From an uncultured Eubacteriales bacterium (GTDB taxonomy: Bacteria; Bacillota; Clostridia; Oscillospirales; Oscillospiraceae), in contig USMP01000003.1 of NCBI GenBank assembly GCA_900555795.1, forward strand, positions 1 through 16,213: a DNA stretch of 16,213 nt, given 5' to 3'. The stretch's first letter is position 1. Each line of letters begins with the position of its first letter. This document shows positions 1-6,825 of this stretch, piece after piece. Made by a program: the position numbers and the translations under genes. A model generated the notes under the pieces. That model saw nothing but the letters and a program-made list of their open reading frames with translations. It did not search any database and was not told the DNA's origin.

Positions 1-387
1 TTGGGGGTGGGCCTTGGGAAGAGCCGGCAAAAATTCATGTTTTTGCCGGAGGAACACAACGACTTTATTTTTGCCGTGGTCTGCGAGGAACTGGGCCTGG
101 TGGGAGCGACCCTCATCATGCTGCTGTTTTCCCTGCTGATTATCCGGGGCTACTGGCTGGCCATTCACGCCAAGGACCGGTTTGGCAGCCTGCTGGTGGT
201 GGGCGTTACCACCCAGATTGCCCTGCAGACCTTTTTGAACATTGCCGTGGTCACGGGGCTGATTCCGGCCACCGGAATTTCCCTGCCCTTTTTCAGCTAC
301 GGCGGGACGGCCCTTGCCATCCAGCTGGTGGAGGTGGGGGTTGTGCTCTCGGTGTCCAGGCAGATACCGGCGCCGAAGAGCGGATGA
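1..387 (+). CDS. ftsW: SEDS-family lipid II polymerase FtsW/SpoVE, C-terminal part (runs off left edge)
   Basis: The reading frame is open from base 1, so only the last ~128 residues are present. FtsW and its sporulation paralogue SpoVE are multispanning membrane glycosyltransferases that polymerise lipid II at the septum. The visible part holds the family hallmarks: LPEEHNDFIFAVVCEELG at residues 16-33 (the conserved LPExHxDFIFxxxxEELG loop) and TGISLPFFSYGG at 91-102, the periplasmic loop before the last membrane helix. Hydrophobic segments lie at about 33-55, 62-83 and 100-119. The gene ends TGA at 385-387. It is followed by murG on the same strand, the usual dcw-cluster order. FtsW and SpoVE cannot be told apart from this fragment, and RodA is less likely given the murG neighbour. 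Confidence 0.93.
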   Translation: MGVGLGKSRQKFMFLPEEHNDFIFAVVCEELGLVGATLIMLLFSLLIIRGYWLAIHAKDRFGSLLVVGVTTQIALQTFLNIAVVTGLIPATGISLPFFSYGGTALAIQLVEVGVVLSVSRQIPAPKSG

Positions 388-546
388 TGGGAGTTCCTGG
401 CGGCCGGGGGCCTGCCCGGATCTGGGGGCCCCGGCATACCGGGCACAGTGCAAAGACTTTCCCGCCGCGCCGGTGCGGGAACAGTCCGCAAAGCGCTCCG
501 CGCCCGCGGAGACGGCGGAAACCGGCGGAGAGGAGGCGGACGCTCC
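388..546 (+). other. Structured ftsW-murG intercistronic spacer with three inverted repeats
   Basis: This 159-base spacer shows no convincing coding sequence. It holds three successive perfect inverted repeats: TGCCCGG 413-419 / CCGGGCA 439-445; TTCCCGC 459-465 / GCGGGAA 475-481 (9-nt loop); and CTCCGC 496-501 / GCGGAG 506-511 (4-nt loop). None is followed by a T-run, so these are not intrinsic terminators. They may fold the mRNA ahead of murG. In DNA this GC-rich, short inverted repeats also arise by chance. An in-frame upstream extension of murG (from 448) crosses this spacer but is Arg/Gly-rich and lacks family similarity. Confidence 0.4.
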
Positions 547-1680
547 GTGCGTGTGATTTTTACCTGCGGCGGTACCGCGGGACATGTGAATCCCGCCCTG
601 GCGCTTGCGGGGCTGCTGCGGGAGCGGCGGCCGGACAGCCAGGTGCTCTTTGTGGGGGCCAACCGGGGGATGGAGCGGGCCCTGATTGAGGGGGCGGGCT
701 GGCCCTTTCAGGCGGTGGAGATCTCCAGTTTCCACCGGTCGCTGGCCCCGGGGGAACTGCGGCACAATCTGATTTCCCTGAAAAACCTCCTCCGCTCGCC
801 GGGCCAGGCCCGCCGGGTGCTGGATGGGTTTCCGGCGGATCTGGTGGTGGGCACCGGCGGCTACGCCAGCTACCCCATGGTCCGGGAGGCGGCGCGGCGG
901 GGGATTCCCACCGCTATCCACGAGTCCAACGCCATTCCCGGCCTCACCACCCGCCTGCTGGAAAACTCTGCGGACCTCATTATGGTGGGCTTTGAGGAGT
1001 GCCGGAAGAACTACAGGCATCCGGGCAAGGTGGCTGTGACCGGCACCCCGGTGCGGGGGGACTTTTTCCGCCTGACGAAGAAGGAGGCCAAGGTCCGGCT
1101 GGGCATGGATGACGGCCGGCCGCTCATCGTCTCCTTCTGGGGCAGCCTGGGGGCCGCCGCCATGAACCGGCAGATGGCCCGCTTTATGGCCCTGGAGGCG
1201 GCGGAGCAGCCCTTTCACCACATCCACGGCGCGGGGACAGTGGGCTGCGCCCATATGGCCGAGTACCTGGCGGCAGCGGGGGTGGAGTTGAAGGATGCCC
1301 CGGCGCTGGAGGTGCGGCCCTATATTGACAACATGGGCACCCTCATGCGGGCGGCGGACCTGGTTCTCTGCCGGGCGGGGGCCAGCACTATCAGCGAATT
1401 GACGGCCCTGGGGGTGCCGGCCATTATTGTGCCGTCTCCCAATGTGGCCCACAACCATCAGGAGTACAATGCCCGGGTGCTCGCCGATGCCGGAGCCGCC
1501 GTGTTGCTGCGGGAGGAGGAGAGCACCGGGGATAAGCTGTACGCCGCCGCCCGGGAGATTCTGGAGGATCCGGACAGACGGCGGCGCATGTCCGCGTCCA
1601 TGGCGGCGCTGGGCACCATCGACGCCGCGGAAAAGATTTACGCAGCCCTTATGGCCCTCTGCCGCTCTGCCGCCCAGTAG
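547..1680 (+). CDS. murG: MurG: UDP-GlcNAc:undecaprenyl-PP-MurNAc-pentapeptide GlcNAc transferase
   Basis: MurG converts lipid I to lipid II on the cytoplasmic face of the membrane. From the GTG at 547 the protein has 377 residues, a normal family length, and opens MRVIFTCGGTAGHVNPALAL. The glycine-rich loop with H13 lies at 8-21. Further motifs are GTGGYASYP (102-110), HESNAIPGL (125-133), GTPVRGDF (166-173), the second-domain loop WGSLGA (198-203), and the UDP-GlcNAc-binding stretch CRAGASTISELTALG (275-289) followed by HNHQEYNA (302-309). The start is chosen because the N-terminal strand begins there and AGGAGG (531-536) lies 10 nt upstream; the in-frame ATG at 448 would add ~33 unrelated Arg/Gly-rich residues. 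The gene lies between ftsW and murA on the same strand, probably in one transcript. Confidence 0.95.
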   Translation: MRVIFTCGGTAGHVNPALALAGLLRERRPDSQVLFVGANRGMERALIEGAGWPFQAVEISSFHRSLAPGELRHNLISLKNLLRSPGQARRVLDGFPADLVVGTGGYASYPMVREAARRGIPTAIHESNAIPGLTTRLLENSADLIMVGFEECRKNYRHPGKVAVTGTPVRGDFFRLTKKEAKVRLGMDDGRPLIVSFWGSLGAAAMNRQMARFMALEAAEQPFHHIHGAGTVGCAHMAEYLAAAGVELKDAPALEVRPYIDNMGTLMRAADLVLCRAGASTISELTALGVPAIIVPSPNVAHNHQEYNARVLADAGAAVLLREEESTGDKLYAAAREILEDPDRRRRMSASMAALGTIDAAEKIYAALMALCRSAAQ

Positions 1681-1694
1681 CAGGCGGGCGTCTG

Positions 1695-1732
1695 CCGCAT
1701 AGAATGGGTTAGTTTGGAAAAATCCTATGCGG
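1695..1732 (+). promoter_or_regulatory. Inverted repeat whose 3' arm overlaps the murA ribosome binding site
   Basis: CCGCATAG (1695-1702) and CTATGCGG (1725-1732) form a perfect 8-bp inverted repeat with a 22-nt loop in the 62-nt murG-murA gap. The 3' arm supplies the first two G residues of the GGAGGGG ribosome binding site (1731-1737), which sits 5 nt before the murA ATG at 1743. Folding could therefore reduce access to the site. The long loop makes the hairpin only moderately stable, and a regulatory role is inferred. Confidence 0.4.
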
Positions 1733-1742
1733 AGGGGTAACT

Positions 1743-2996
1743 ATGAGCCAGATCATTATCCAGGGTGGCCGGCAGCTGGCGGGGACGCTGCGTGTCCAGG
1801 GGGCGAAAAACAGCGTTTTGCCGGTGCTGGCGGCCACGATTCTCCACCCGGGCCAGACCGTGCTCCACGGCTGCCCGCATCTCAGCGACGTAGACGCCAG
1901 CATACGGATCCTGCGCCACCTGGGCTGTGAGGCCGGGTGGGAGGGGGACAGCCTGGTGGTGGACACCTCCGCCATGAGCCGGTGGGACATCCCTGACCAC
2001 CTGATGCGGGAGATGCGTTCGTCCGTTATTTTCCTGGGGGCCATCCTGGCCCGCTTTGGCTGGGCGGAGATGTCCTACCCCGGCGGATGTGAACTGGGCC
2101 CCCGGCCTATCGACCTGCATCTGTCCACCCTGCGGCAGCTGGGAGCGCACATCCGGGAGACCGGCGGCGCTCTCCAGTGTGAGGCGGCACATATGGAGGG
2201 ACGGGAAATTACCCTGAGCCTGCCCAGTGTGGGGGCCACGGAGAACGCCCTGCTGGCCGCCTGCGGGGCGGAGGGGGAGACGGTCATTCTCAACGCCGCC
2301 CGGGAGCCGGAGATCGTGGATCTGCAGACCTTTCTTCGGGCCATGGGCTGCCGGGTGCGGGGGGCGGGCAGTTCCACCATCTGTGTCAAGGGCTGTCAGA
2401 AGACCCACGGCGCGGAGCATACCGTGATACCGGATCGGATTGTGGCTGCCACCTATCTGTCCGCCGTGGCAGCCGCCGGAGGCGAAGTGGAACTGCAGGG
2501 GGTAAATTACCGGCATCTGTCCACTGTCACCGCGGCCCTCCATGAGGCGGGCTGCCGGGTGGTGGGGGGAGACGGCTTCATCACGCTGCAGAGCAGCGGC
2601 AATCTCCGGGCTATCGGCGCCCTGCGCACCGCTCCCTATCCCGGCTTTCCCACGGACGCCCAGGCCATCCTGATGGCGGCGCTGCTGCGCAGCCAGGGGG
2701 CCACGGTGTTTGTGGAAAATATTTTTGAAAACCGCTACCGCCACGTGGATGAACTGCGGCGGATGGGGGCGGATATCAGCGTAGCGGACCGGGTGGCGGT
2801 GGTGACGGGTGTACCCCAGCTTTGCGGTGCGGCGGTGCGGTGCACGGATCTGCGGGGTGGAGCCGCGCTGCTGGTGGCGGGCCTGTCCGCCCAGGGGGAG
2901 ACCCGGGTGGGAGAGGTTCATCACATCCAGCGGGGCTATGAGGACCCGGTGCGGGATCTGGCTGCCCTGGGGGCTGGTATCCGTTGGGAGCAGTAG
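1743..2996 (+). CDS. murA: MurA: UDP-N-acetylglucosamine 1-carboxyvinyltransferase
   Basis: MurA transfers enolpyruvate from PEP to UDP-GlcNAc, the committed cytoplasmic step of peptidoglycan synthesis and the fosfomycin target. The protein has 417 residues, the normal length. The substrate-binding KN pair is at 22-23 within GAKNSVLP. The active-site loop reads PGGCELGPRPIDLH (113-126) with Cys116 at the position of catalytic Cys115 of E. coli MurA; a Cys there predicts fosfomycin sensitivity of the enzyme. The region PTDAQAILMAAL (~303-314) and the C-terminal RGYEDPVRDLAALGA match the EPSP-synthase-like fold. The ATG at 1743 follows GGAGGGG by 5 nt. Most Firmicutes have two MurA paralogues; which one this is cannot be decided here. 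In B. subtilis the murA genes are not between murG and divIB, so this order is a clostridial-type variant. Confidence 0.95.
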   Translation: MSQIIIQGGRQLAGTLRVQGAKNSVLPVLAATILHPGQTVLHGCPHLSDVDASIRILRHLGCEAGWEGDSLVVDTSAMSRWDIPDHLMREMRSSVIFLGAILARFGWAEMSYPGGCELGPRPIDLHLSTLRQLGAHIRETGGALQCEAAHMEGREITLSLPSVGATENALLAACGAEGETVILNAAREPEIVDLQTFLRAMGCRVRGAGSSTICVKGCQKTHGAEHTVIPDRIVAATYLSAVAAAGGEVELQGVNYRHLSTVTAALHEAGCRVVGGDGFITLQSSGNLRAIGALRTAPYPGFPTDAQAILMAALLRSQGATVFVENIFENRYRHVDELRRMGADISVADRVAVVTGVPQLCGAAVRCTDLRGGAALLVAGLSAQGETRVGEVHHIQRGYEDPVRDLAALGAGIRWEQ

Positions 2997-3049
2997 GAGT
3001 TTTGCAGCCGGCTGGGGGCTTCGGTCCGGCTGGGAGGAAAATGTCCTGC

Positions 3050-3070
3050 CGGGGACCCGGGCGGTCCCCG
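3050..3070 (+). promoter_or_regulatory. GC-rich hairpin just upstream of the divIB ribosome binding site
   Basis: CGGGGACC (3050-3057) and GGTCCCCG (3063-3070) form a perfect 8-bp stem with a 5-nt loop. It ends about 4 nt before the GGGGGAGAGGAG ribosome binding region of divIB. It has no following T-run, so it is not a terminator. It could affect divIB translation or mRNA processing between murA and divIB, but this is inference. Confidence 0.4.
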
Positions 3071-3091
3071 CCGGGGGAGAGGAGTGAGAGC

Positions 3092-3859
3092 ATGCCGAGA
3101 AGGCGCAATACCCGGCGGCGGCGCCGGCGGGGCAGCCTGGGCCCGCTGCTGCGGGTCCTGTCCGTGCTGCTGGCAGCGGTGGCCATCGTGGCGGCTCTTA
3201 CCCTGTTTTTTAAGGTGAGCCAGGTGGTGGTCACGGGCAACAGCCGCTATACCGCCAGGCAGGTGGAGGCGGTATCCGGCGTGACGGCGGGGGAGAATCT
3301 GATCCTGCTGGATAAGTACCAGATCGCCGAACAGGTATATACGCAGCTGCCCTATATTACCGAGGTGCGCATCAGCCGCAGGCTGCCGGACACCCTGCTG
3401 ATTGAGGTAACGGAGACAACGGCGGTGGCCGCCGTGGAGGGCGGCGGCTCCTGGTGGCTTGTCAGCGCCGGGGGAAAGCTGCTGGAGTCCTGCGACAGCA
3501 CCGCCGCCCAGGACTATCTGGTGCTGCGGGGGCTGGAGGCTCTGACTCCCGCGGTCAGTCAGCCTCTGCGCCTGGGGGAGGGAAACCTCAGCGGAGAGCG
3601 GCTGCTGGAACTGCTGGGAGAACTGGAGAAGCGGGGGATGCTCCCCCGGGCCGGGGCGCTGGACGCCGGGGACGGAGAAAAGCTGACGATGGAGTATGAC
3701 GGCCGCTTCCAGGTGGAACTGCCCTACGACGGGGATTTTGCCTTTAAGCTGGATTGCCTGCTGGCGACGGTAAGCCGTCTGGAGCCGAATGAGAGCGGCA
3801 TTATCCGTATGACCATGAAGGACGATAACGAGGTCCGCTTTATCCCGTACAGTTCCTAA
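3092..3859 (+). CDS. ftsQ: Cell-division protein DivIB/FtsQ (POTRA domain, single-pass membrane)
   Basis: DivIB/FtsQ is a bitopic divisome scaffold that links FtsL/FtsB (DivIC) to the septal synthase. From ATG 3092 the protein has 255 residues: a very basic cytoplasmic N-terminus ([13 protein letters not shown]), one membrane segment at ~18-40, then a POTRA domain starting [17 protein letters not shown] (42-58) and running to ~110 with [19 protein letters not shown], the classic FtsQ signature. A beta-domain follows, ending at IPYSS. The start is set by GGAGAGGAG (3076-3084) 7 nt upstream; an in-frame ATG at 2984 overlaps the end of murA and would add 36 residues of unlikely composition. Sequence conservation in this family is low, but position between murA and ftsZ supports the call. 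ftsA, which precedes ftsZ in many Firmicutes, is absent here. Confidence 0.92.
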   Translation: MPRRRNTRRRRRRGSLGPLLRVLSVLLAAVAIVAALTLFFKVSQVVVTGNSRYTARQVEAVSGVTAGENLILLDKYQIAEQVYTQLPYITEVRISRRLPDTLLIEVTETTAVAAVEGGGSWWLVSAGGKLLESCDSTAAQDYLVLRGLEALTPAVSQPLRLGEGNLSGERLLELLGELEKRGMLPRAGALDAGDGEKLTMEYDGRFQVELPYDGDFAFKLDCLLATVSRLEPNESGIIRMTMKDDNEVRFIPYSS

Positions 3860-3936
3860 AAAAGACAGACAAATTTGGAAAGTTTTTCCGAACCGCTGTT
3901 TTTGCTCAAAAAATTCAAAAATGCGGAAATATGCTA

Positions 3937-3965
3937 TTGACCTCATGGGGAAAAAAGCATACAAT
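3937..3965 (+). promoter_or_regulatory. Sigma-A-type promoter for ftsZ
   Basis: TTGACC (3937-3942), a 17-nt spacer and TACAAT (3960-3965) match the sigma-A consensus at 5/6 and 5/6 with ideal spacing. It sits in an AT-rich 191-nt gap between divIB and ftsZ, in contrast to the GC-rich coding DNA on both sides. Transcription would start near 3972, giving an ~80-nt leader before the ftsZ ATG. No intrinsic terminator is visible after divIB, so read-through from the mur genes could add to this. Confidence 0.78.
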
Positions 3966-4010
3966 AGTAAAAAGATATGACACTTTATCTTGTGGCCATA
4001 CGGCCCGGTT

Positions 4011-4032
4011 TGATACAAATGATACAATTTGT
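4011..4032 (+). repeat. Tandem 9-mer and inverted repeat just upstream of the ftsZ ribosome binding site
   Basis: TGATACAAA (4011-4019) and TGATACAAT (4020-4028) are adjacent near-identical 9-mers. The same stretch contains an inverted repeat, ACAAAT (4015-4020) and ATTTGT (4027-4032), separated by 6 nt. It lies in the ftsZ leader, 3 nt before TAGGAGG. The second copy also reads as an extended -10 (TG-n-TACAAT), but a start from it would fall inside the ribosome binding site. A protein- or RNA-level control element is possible but unproven. Confidence 0.3.
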
Positions 4033-4050
4033 GGTAGGAGGTTCCCCACT

Positions 4051-5160
4051 ATGGCATTTGAACTGGTAACTGCCCCCGACAATGTGGTGAAGATCAAGGT
4101 CATCGGCGTGGGCGGCGGCGGAAATAACGTGGTCAACCGCATGGTGCGCTCTGGTGTGGGCGGCGTGGATTTTGTGGCGGTGAATACGGACAAGCAGGCG
4201 CTCAATGTATCCAGCGCTGGGTATAAAATCCAGATCGGCGAGAAGCTGACCCACGGCCAGGGCGCCGGGGCCAATCCGGACGTGGGCCGGAAGGCCGCCG
4301 AGGAGAGCCGCAGCCAGCTGACCAAGGCCCTGGAGGACACGGACATGGTGTTTATCACCGCTGGCATGGGCGGCGGTACCGGCACCGGCGCGGCCCCCAT
4401 TGTGGCCGAGGCCGCCAAGGAGCAGGGGATTCTTACCGTGGCGGTGGTGACAAAGCCCTTTGGCTTTGAGGGCCCCCGCCGGATGCGCGCCGCCGAGGAG
4501 GGCATTGCCGATCTGAAGGACAAGGTGGACTCCTTGGTCATTATCCCCAATGACCGGCTCAAGCACGCCACCGACCAGAAGATTACCTTTGCCAACGCCT
4601 TTGAGATTGCTGACGACGTATTGAAGCAGGCGGTGCAGTCCATCTCCGATCTGATCCGGGAAACCGGCTTCATCAACCTGGACTTTGCCGATGTCACCGC
4701 TATTATGAAGGACGCGGGCCTGGCCCATATGGGTGTGGGCCGTGCCGCCGGCAAGGGCAAGGCCGAGGAGGCCGCCCGTATGGCCATTTCCAGCCCCCTG
4801 CTGGAGACCTCCATCAACGGGGCCCGGGGTATCCTCATCAACGTCACCGGCTCCATGGACATCGGCCTGGAGGAGGTGGAGCAGGCGGCCTCCCTGGTCC
4901 AGTCCGCCGTACATCCCGACGCTGTCACCATCTTCGGCGCCACCTTTGACGAGACGCTGGATGACGAGATCCGCGTCACGGTTATTGCCACCGGCTTTGA
5001 TGAGAAGCGGGTGGAGGAGGCTTCCCCCGCCGCTGTGGCCGCCGCTGGCGGCGATGTGCGCAAACTTTTTGAGAGCACGGTGCTGGGGGGCCAGGAGGAG
5101 AAGAAGGAGGAGGACGACCCCTTCAACGATATTCTCCGCATCTTTAATAACGAGCGCTGA
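4051..5160 (+). CDS. ftsZ: FtsZ: tubulin-like GTPase forming the division ring
   Basis: FtsZ polymerises with GTP into the cytoplasmic Z-ring that organises septation, including the asymmetric septum in sporulation. From ATG 4051 the protein has 369 residues. The N-terminal GTP-binding segment begins [16 protein letters not shown] (16-31), the tubulin signature GGGTGTG is at 107-113, and the T7 synergy loop NLDFADV is at 209-215 with D211 and D214, which complete the GTPase site of the next subunit. The globular core ends near residue 320; a very short acidic/Lys-rich linker then leads to [15 protein letters not shown]. That tail differs from the usual PxFLR-type peptide that binds FtsA/SepF. 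The start is fixed by TAGGAGGT (4035-4042). The codon choice and the strong promoter fit high expression. Tandem terminators follow. Confidence 0.98.
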   Translation: MAFELVTAPDNVVKIKVIGVGGGGNNVVNRMVRSGVGGVDFVAVNTDKQALNVSSAGYKIQIGEKLTHGQGAGANPDVGRKAAEESRSQLTKALEDTDMVFITAGMGGGTGTGAAPIVAEAAKEQGILTVAVVTKPFGFEGPRRMRAAEEGIADLKDKVDSLVIIPNDRLKHATDQKITFANAFEIADDVLKQAVQSISDLIRETGFINLDFADVTAIMKDAGLAHMGVGRAAGKGKAEEAARMAISSPLLETSINGARGILINVTGSMDIGLEEVEQAASLVQSAVHPDAVTIFGATFDETLDDEIRVTVIATGFDEKRVEEASPAAVAAAGGDVRKLFESTVLGGQEEKKEEDDPFNDILRIFNNER

Positions 5161-5166
5161 TACATC

Positions 5167-5201
5167 CGCCCCAGCGGCCTTTTGGCCGCCGGGGCGTTTT
5201 T
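5167..5201 (+). terminator. Strong intrinsic terminator after ftsZ (first of two)
   Basis: CGCCCC-A-GCGGCC (5167-5179), a TTTT loop (5180-5183), GGCCGC-C-GGGGCG (5184-5196), then TTTTT (5197-5201). The stem is 12 bp with a single A/C mismatch, starting 6 nt after the ftsZ stop. Confidence 0.95.
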
Positions 5202-5218
5202 AAAAACCAGTTCCTTCC

Positions 5219-5250
5219 AAACGCCACAGACTTTGGCCTGGGGCGTTTTT
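5219..5250 (+). terminator. Second intrinsic terminator after ftsZ
   Basis: AAACGCC (5219-5225) pairs with GGCGTTT (5242-5248); inside an A/G mismatch, CAG (5227-5229) pairs with CTG (5238-5240), leaving an 8-nt loop. The T-rich tail begins at 5246 (TTTTTCTTTT). Together with the stem at 5167-5201 it insulates spoIVB from ftsZ transcription. Confidence 0.8.
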
Positions 5251-5406
5251 CTTTTGTCCCGGCGGCGGCACTGCCAGATTCTGTCTTGCCAAACACGCCG
5301 CATTTTAGAAATTCCTGCGCCGTTTATTCTCCCCAAATCGACACAAAGTAACATCGCTGCCCATTTAAGCAAGGCGGCAAATTTTGGAAGAGGGGTGATG
5401 AGATGG

Positions 5407-6450
5407 ATGATCTGTCGGAAAAAGAGGGGCCGGCGGGGCAGCGCTTTTTTCCTTAGCGGACTGATGTGCCTGACGGCCCTGTGGGGGCTGCAGGCGCCCG
5501 CCCGGGCGGCGGTGCTTCAGGCCAAGACCCTGGTGCCCGTTGGGCACACAGTAGGCATCAAACTCTTTGCCGAGGGCGTCGTGGTCATCGGATTGGTGGA
5601 GGTGGAGGGCGCCGGCGGCGTCCGCACGCCGGGTGTGGACTGCGGCCTCCAGATTGGCGATGTCATTGAGGAGGCCAACGGGGAGGATGTGGAGAGCAGC
5701 GAGCAGTTTGCAGCCATGCTCCAGCGCGGCGGCGCGGTGGAACTTGCGGTCAGCCGGGGAGAGGAGGACCTGACCCTGGTGGCGCGGCCGGTGCGGGGAC
5801 CGGACGGCACCTACCGTCTGGGAGCCTGGATTCGCGACAGCATGGCGGGTATTGGCACGGTGACGTTCTACGATCCCGCCACCGGCACCTTCGGCGCGTT
5901 GGGCCACGGCATCACGGACTGCGACACGGGACTGCTGATGCCCCTGGGCGGCGGCACGGTGATGGAGGCCTCTGTCAAGGCGGTAAAGCGGGGGGTGGCC
6001 GGGGAGCCGGGAGAATTGAAGGGCAGTTTTAATTTGACGGAGGATCTTGGCACCCTGTACGCCAACACGGAGCGCGGTGTATTTGGCCACCTGGAGGCGG
6101 CGGGGCTGGATCTGGATGGCCAGGCGGTGCCGGTGGCCGAAGCCGGGGAGGTTCATACCGGGCCCGCCGTAATCCTGTCCAATGTCAAAAGCGACCTGGT
6201 GGAGGCCTACAGCGTGGAGATTGTTCGGGTTTTGGACACTGCCGAGGTTCAAAATCTGCTGCTGCGGGTGACGGACCCGGCTCTGGTGGAGGCCACCGGC
6301 GGGATTGTCCAGGGGATGAGCGGCAGTCCCATCCTGCAGGACGGCAAGCTGGTGGGGGCCGTTACCCATGTGATGGTCAATGACCCGGAGAAGGGCTATG
6401 GAATTCTTATTGAAAATATGCTGAGCACGGCGGCGCAGGACCTGGAGTAG
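5407..6450 (+). CDS. spoIVB: SpoIVB: PDZ-containing serine protease (S55) of the sigma-K checkpoint
   Basis: SpoIVB is secreted from the forespore and signals across the intermembrane space to trigger pro-sigma-K processing; it is found essentially in endospore formers. From ATG 5407 the protein has 347 residues. A basic N-terminus and hydrophobic segment (~13-30, ending APARA) act as a signal/anchor. A PDZ-like region at ~55-125 contains CGLQIGDVIEEANGE (79-93). The S55 catalytic residues are all present: H167 in ALGHGITD, D290 in RVTDPAL and S305 in QGMSGSP, with a D-to-S spacing of 15 as in B. subtilis SpoIVB (D363/S378). ATG 5398 is an alternative start, but GAGGGGTGAT (5390-5399) overlaps it and suits ATG 5407 better. 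It lies upstream of spo0A, the conserved spoIVB-spo0A order, but recN, which precedes it in B. subtilis, is replaced by ftsZ. Confidence 0.95.
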   Translation: MICRKKRGRRGSAFFLSGLMCLTALWGLQAPARAAVLQAKTLVPVGHTVGIKLFAEGVVVIGLVEVEGAGGVRTPGVDCGLQIGDVIEEANGEDVESSEQFAAMLQRGGAVELAVSRGEEDLTLVARPVRGPDGTYRLGAWIRDSMAGIGTVTFYDPATGTFGALGHGITDCDTGLLMPLGGGTVMEASVKAVKRGVAGEPGELKGSFNLTEDLGTLYANTERGVFGHLEAAGLDLDGQAVPVAEAGEVHTGPAVILSNVKSDLVEAYSVEIVRVLDTAEVQNLLLRVTDPALVEATGGIVQGMSGSPILQDGKLVGAVTHVMVNDPEKGYGILIENMLSTAAQDLE

Positions 6451-6518
6451 CAGACCGTCTGTCCACCGCTGACCTTCGGCCCCGGCGGCCCGTTTTCGCT
6501 CTGGACCGGATGGTGAAA

Positions 6519-6551
6519 AGACAGGTCCCGCAGACGCTGCGGGGCCTGTCT
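6519..6551 (+). terminator. Long hairpin after spoIVB, candidate terminator
   Basis: A 14-bp stem (6519-6532 with 6538-6551, one T-G wobble) closes a 5-nt loop, ~70 nt after the spoIVB stop. On the + strand no T-run follows, so termination there would be weak or non-canonical. On the - strand the stem is followed by TTTTC, so it could also stop antisense transcription. The fold is clear; the function is not. Confidence 0.45.
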
Positions 6552-6825
6552 GCATGTTGCGGTTTCTCTATCATAAGCGGGTTTCCCGGGACGTATATAT
6601 AGCACACCTCAATTTTTTAATCAAAAATGACATAAATTTACTATTTTGTCGAAAAATTTGGATCGATTATTAGGAATAAGCGCCAAGTTTCGACTTGAGT
6701 TTTCTGTCCGTTTATGGTAATTTGTAGATAAGGCGCCACGAAACTTCGAGATTTCGTCAGATTGGATGGATGAGCATCAATATATGTCGCGGCATGCAAA
6801 ATTTGAGAAGGGGAACTAGGCGAAG
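6552..6825 (+). promoter_or_regulatory. spo0A upstream region with a cluster of 0A-box-like heptamers
   Basis: This stretch, the 3' part of the 375-nt spoIVB-spo0A gap, is markedly AT-rich from ~6590. It holds a perfect 0A box TGTCGAA (6647-6653, + strand) and three 6/7 matches in the other orientation: TTCGACT (6689-6695), TTCGAGA (6745-6751) and TTCGTCA (6753-6759). An 8-bp inverted repeat, AAGTTTCG (6685-6692) and CGAAACTT (6739-6746), overlaps two of them. Spo0A~P is known to bind such boxes and control its own gene. No promoter is convincing: TTGTCG-16 nt-TATTAG (6646-6673) is a 4/6 + 4/6 sigma-A match overlapping the perfect box; AGGAATA (6672-6678) resembles a sigma-H -35, but no properly spaced -10 follows. 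Confidence 0.55.

Noticed and set aside
1725..2924. A ~399-codon - strand frame over murA
   Set aside because: Shadow of murA; no ribosome binding site and no recognisable domain.
4020..4028. TGATACAAT as an extended -10 promoter for ftsZ
   Set aside because: Transcription would begin inside the ribosome binding site at 4035-4042; the promoter at 3937-3965 fits better.
5301..5307. CATTTTA as a sigma-G/F -10 for spoIVB
   Set aside because: It matches the -10 pattern, but no GHATR-like -35 lies 17-18 nt upstream, so the promoter is not supported.
3915..5372. A 485-codon - strand frame over ftsZ
   Set aside because: Shadow of ftsZ; low-complexity Ser/Pro/Ala translation and it runs through two terminators.
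6672..6702. AGGAATA ... GAGTTT as a sigma-H promoter for spo0A
   Set aside because: The -35-like part is good, but the spacing to the -10-like part is 3-4 nt too long and the -10 is imperfect.
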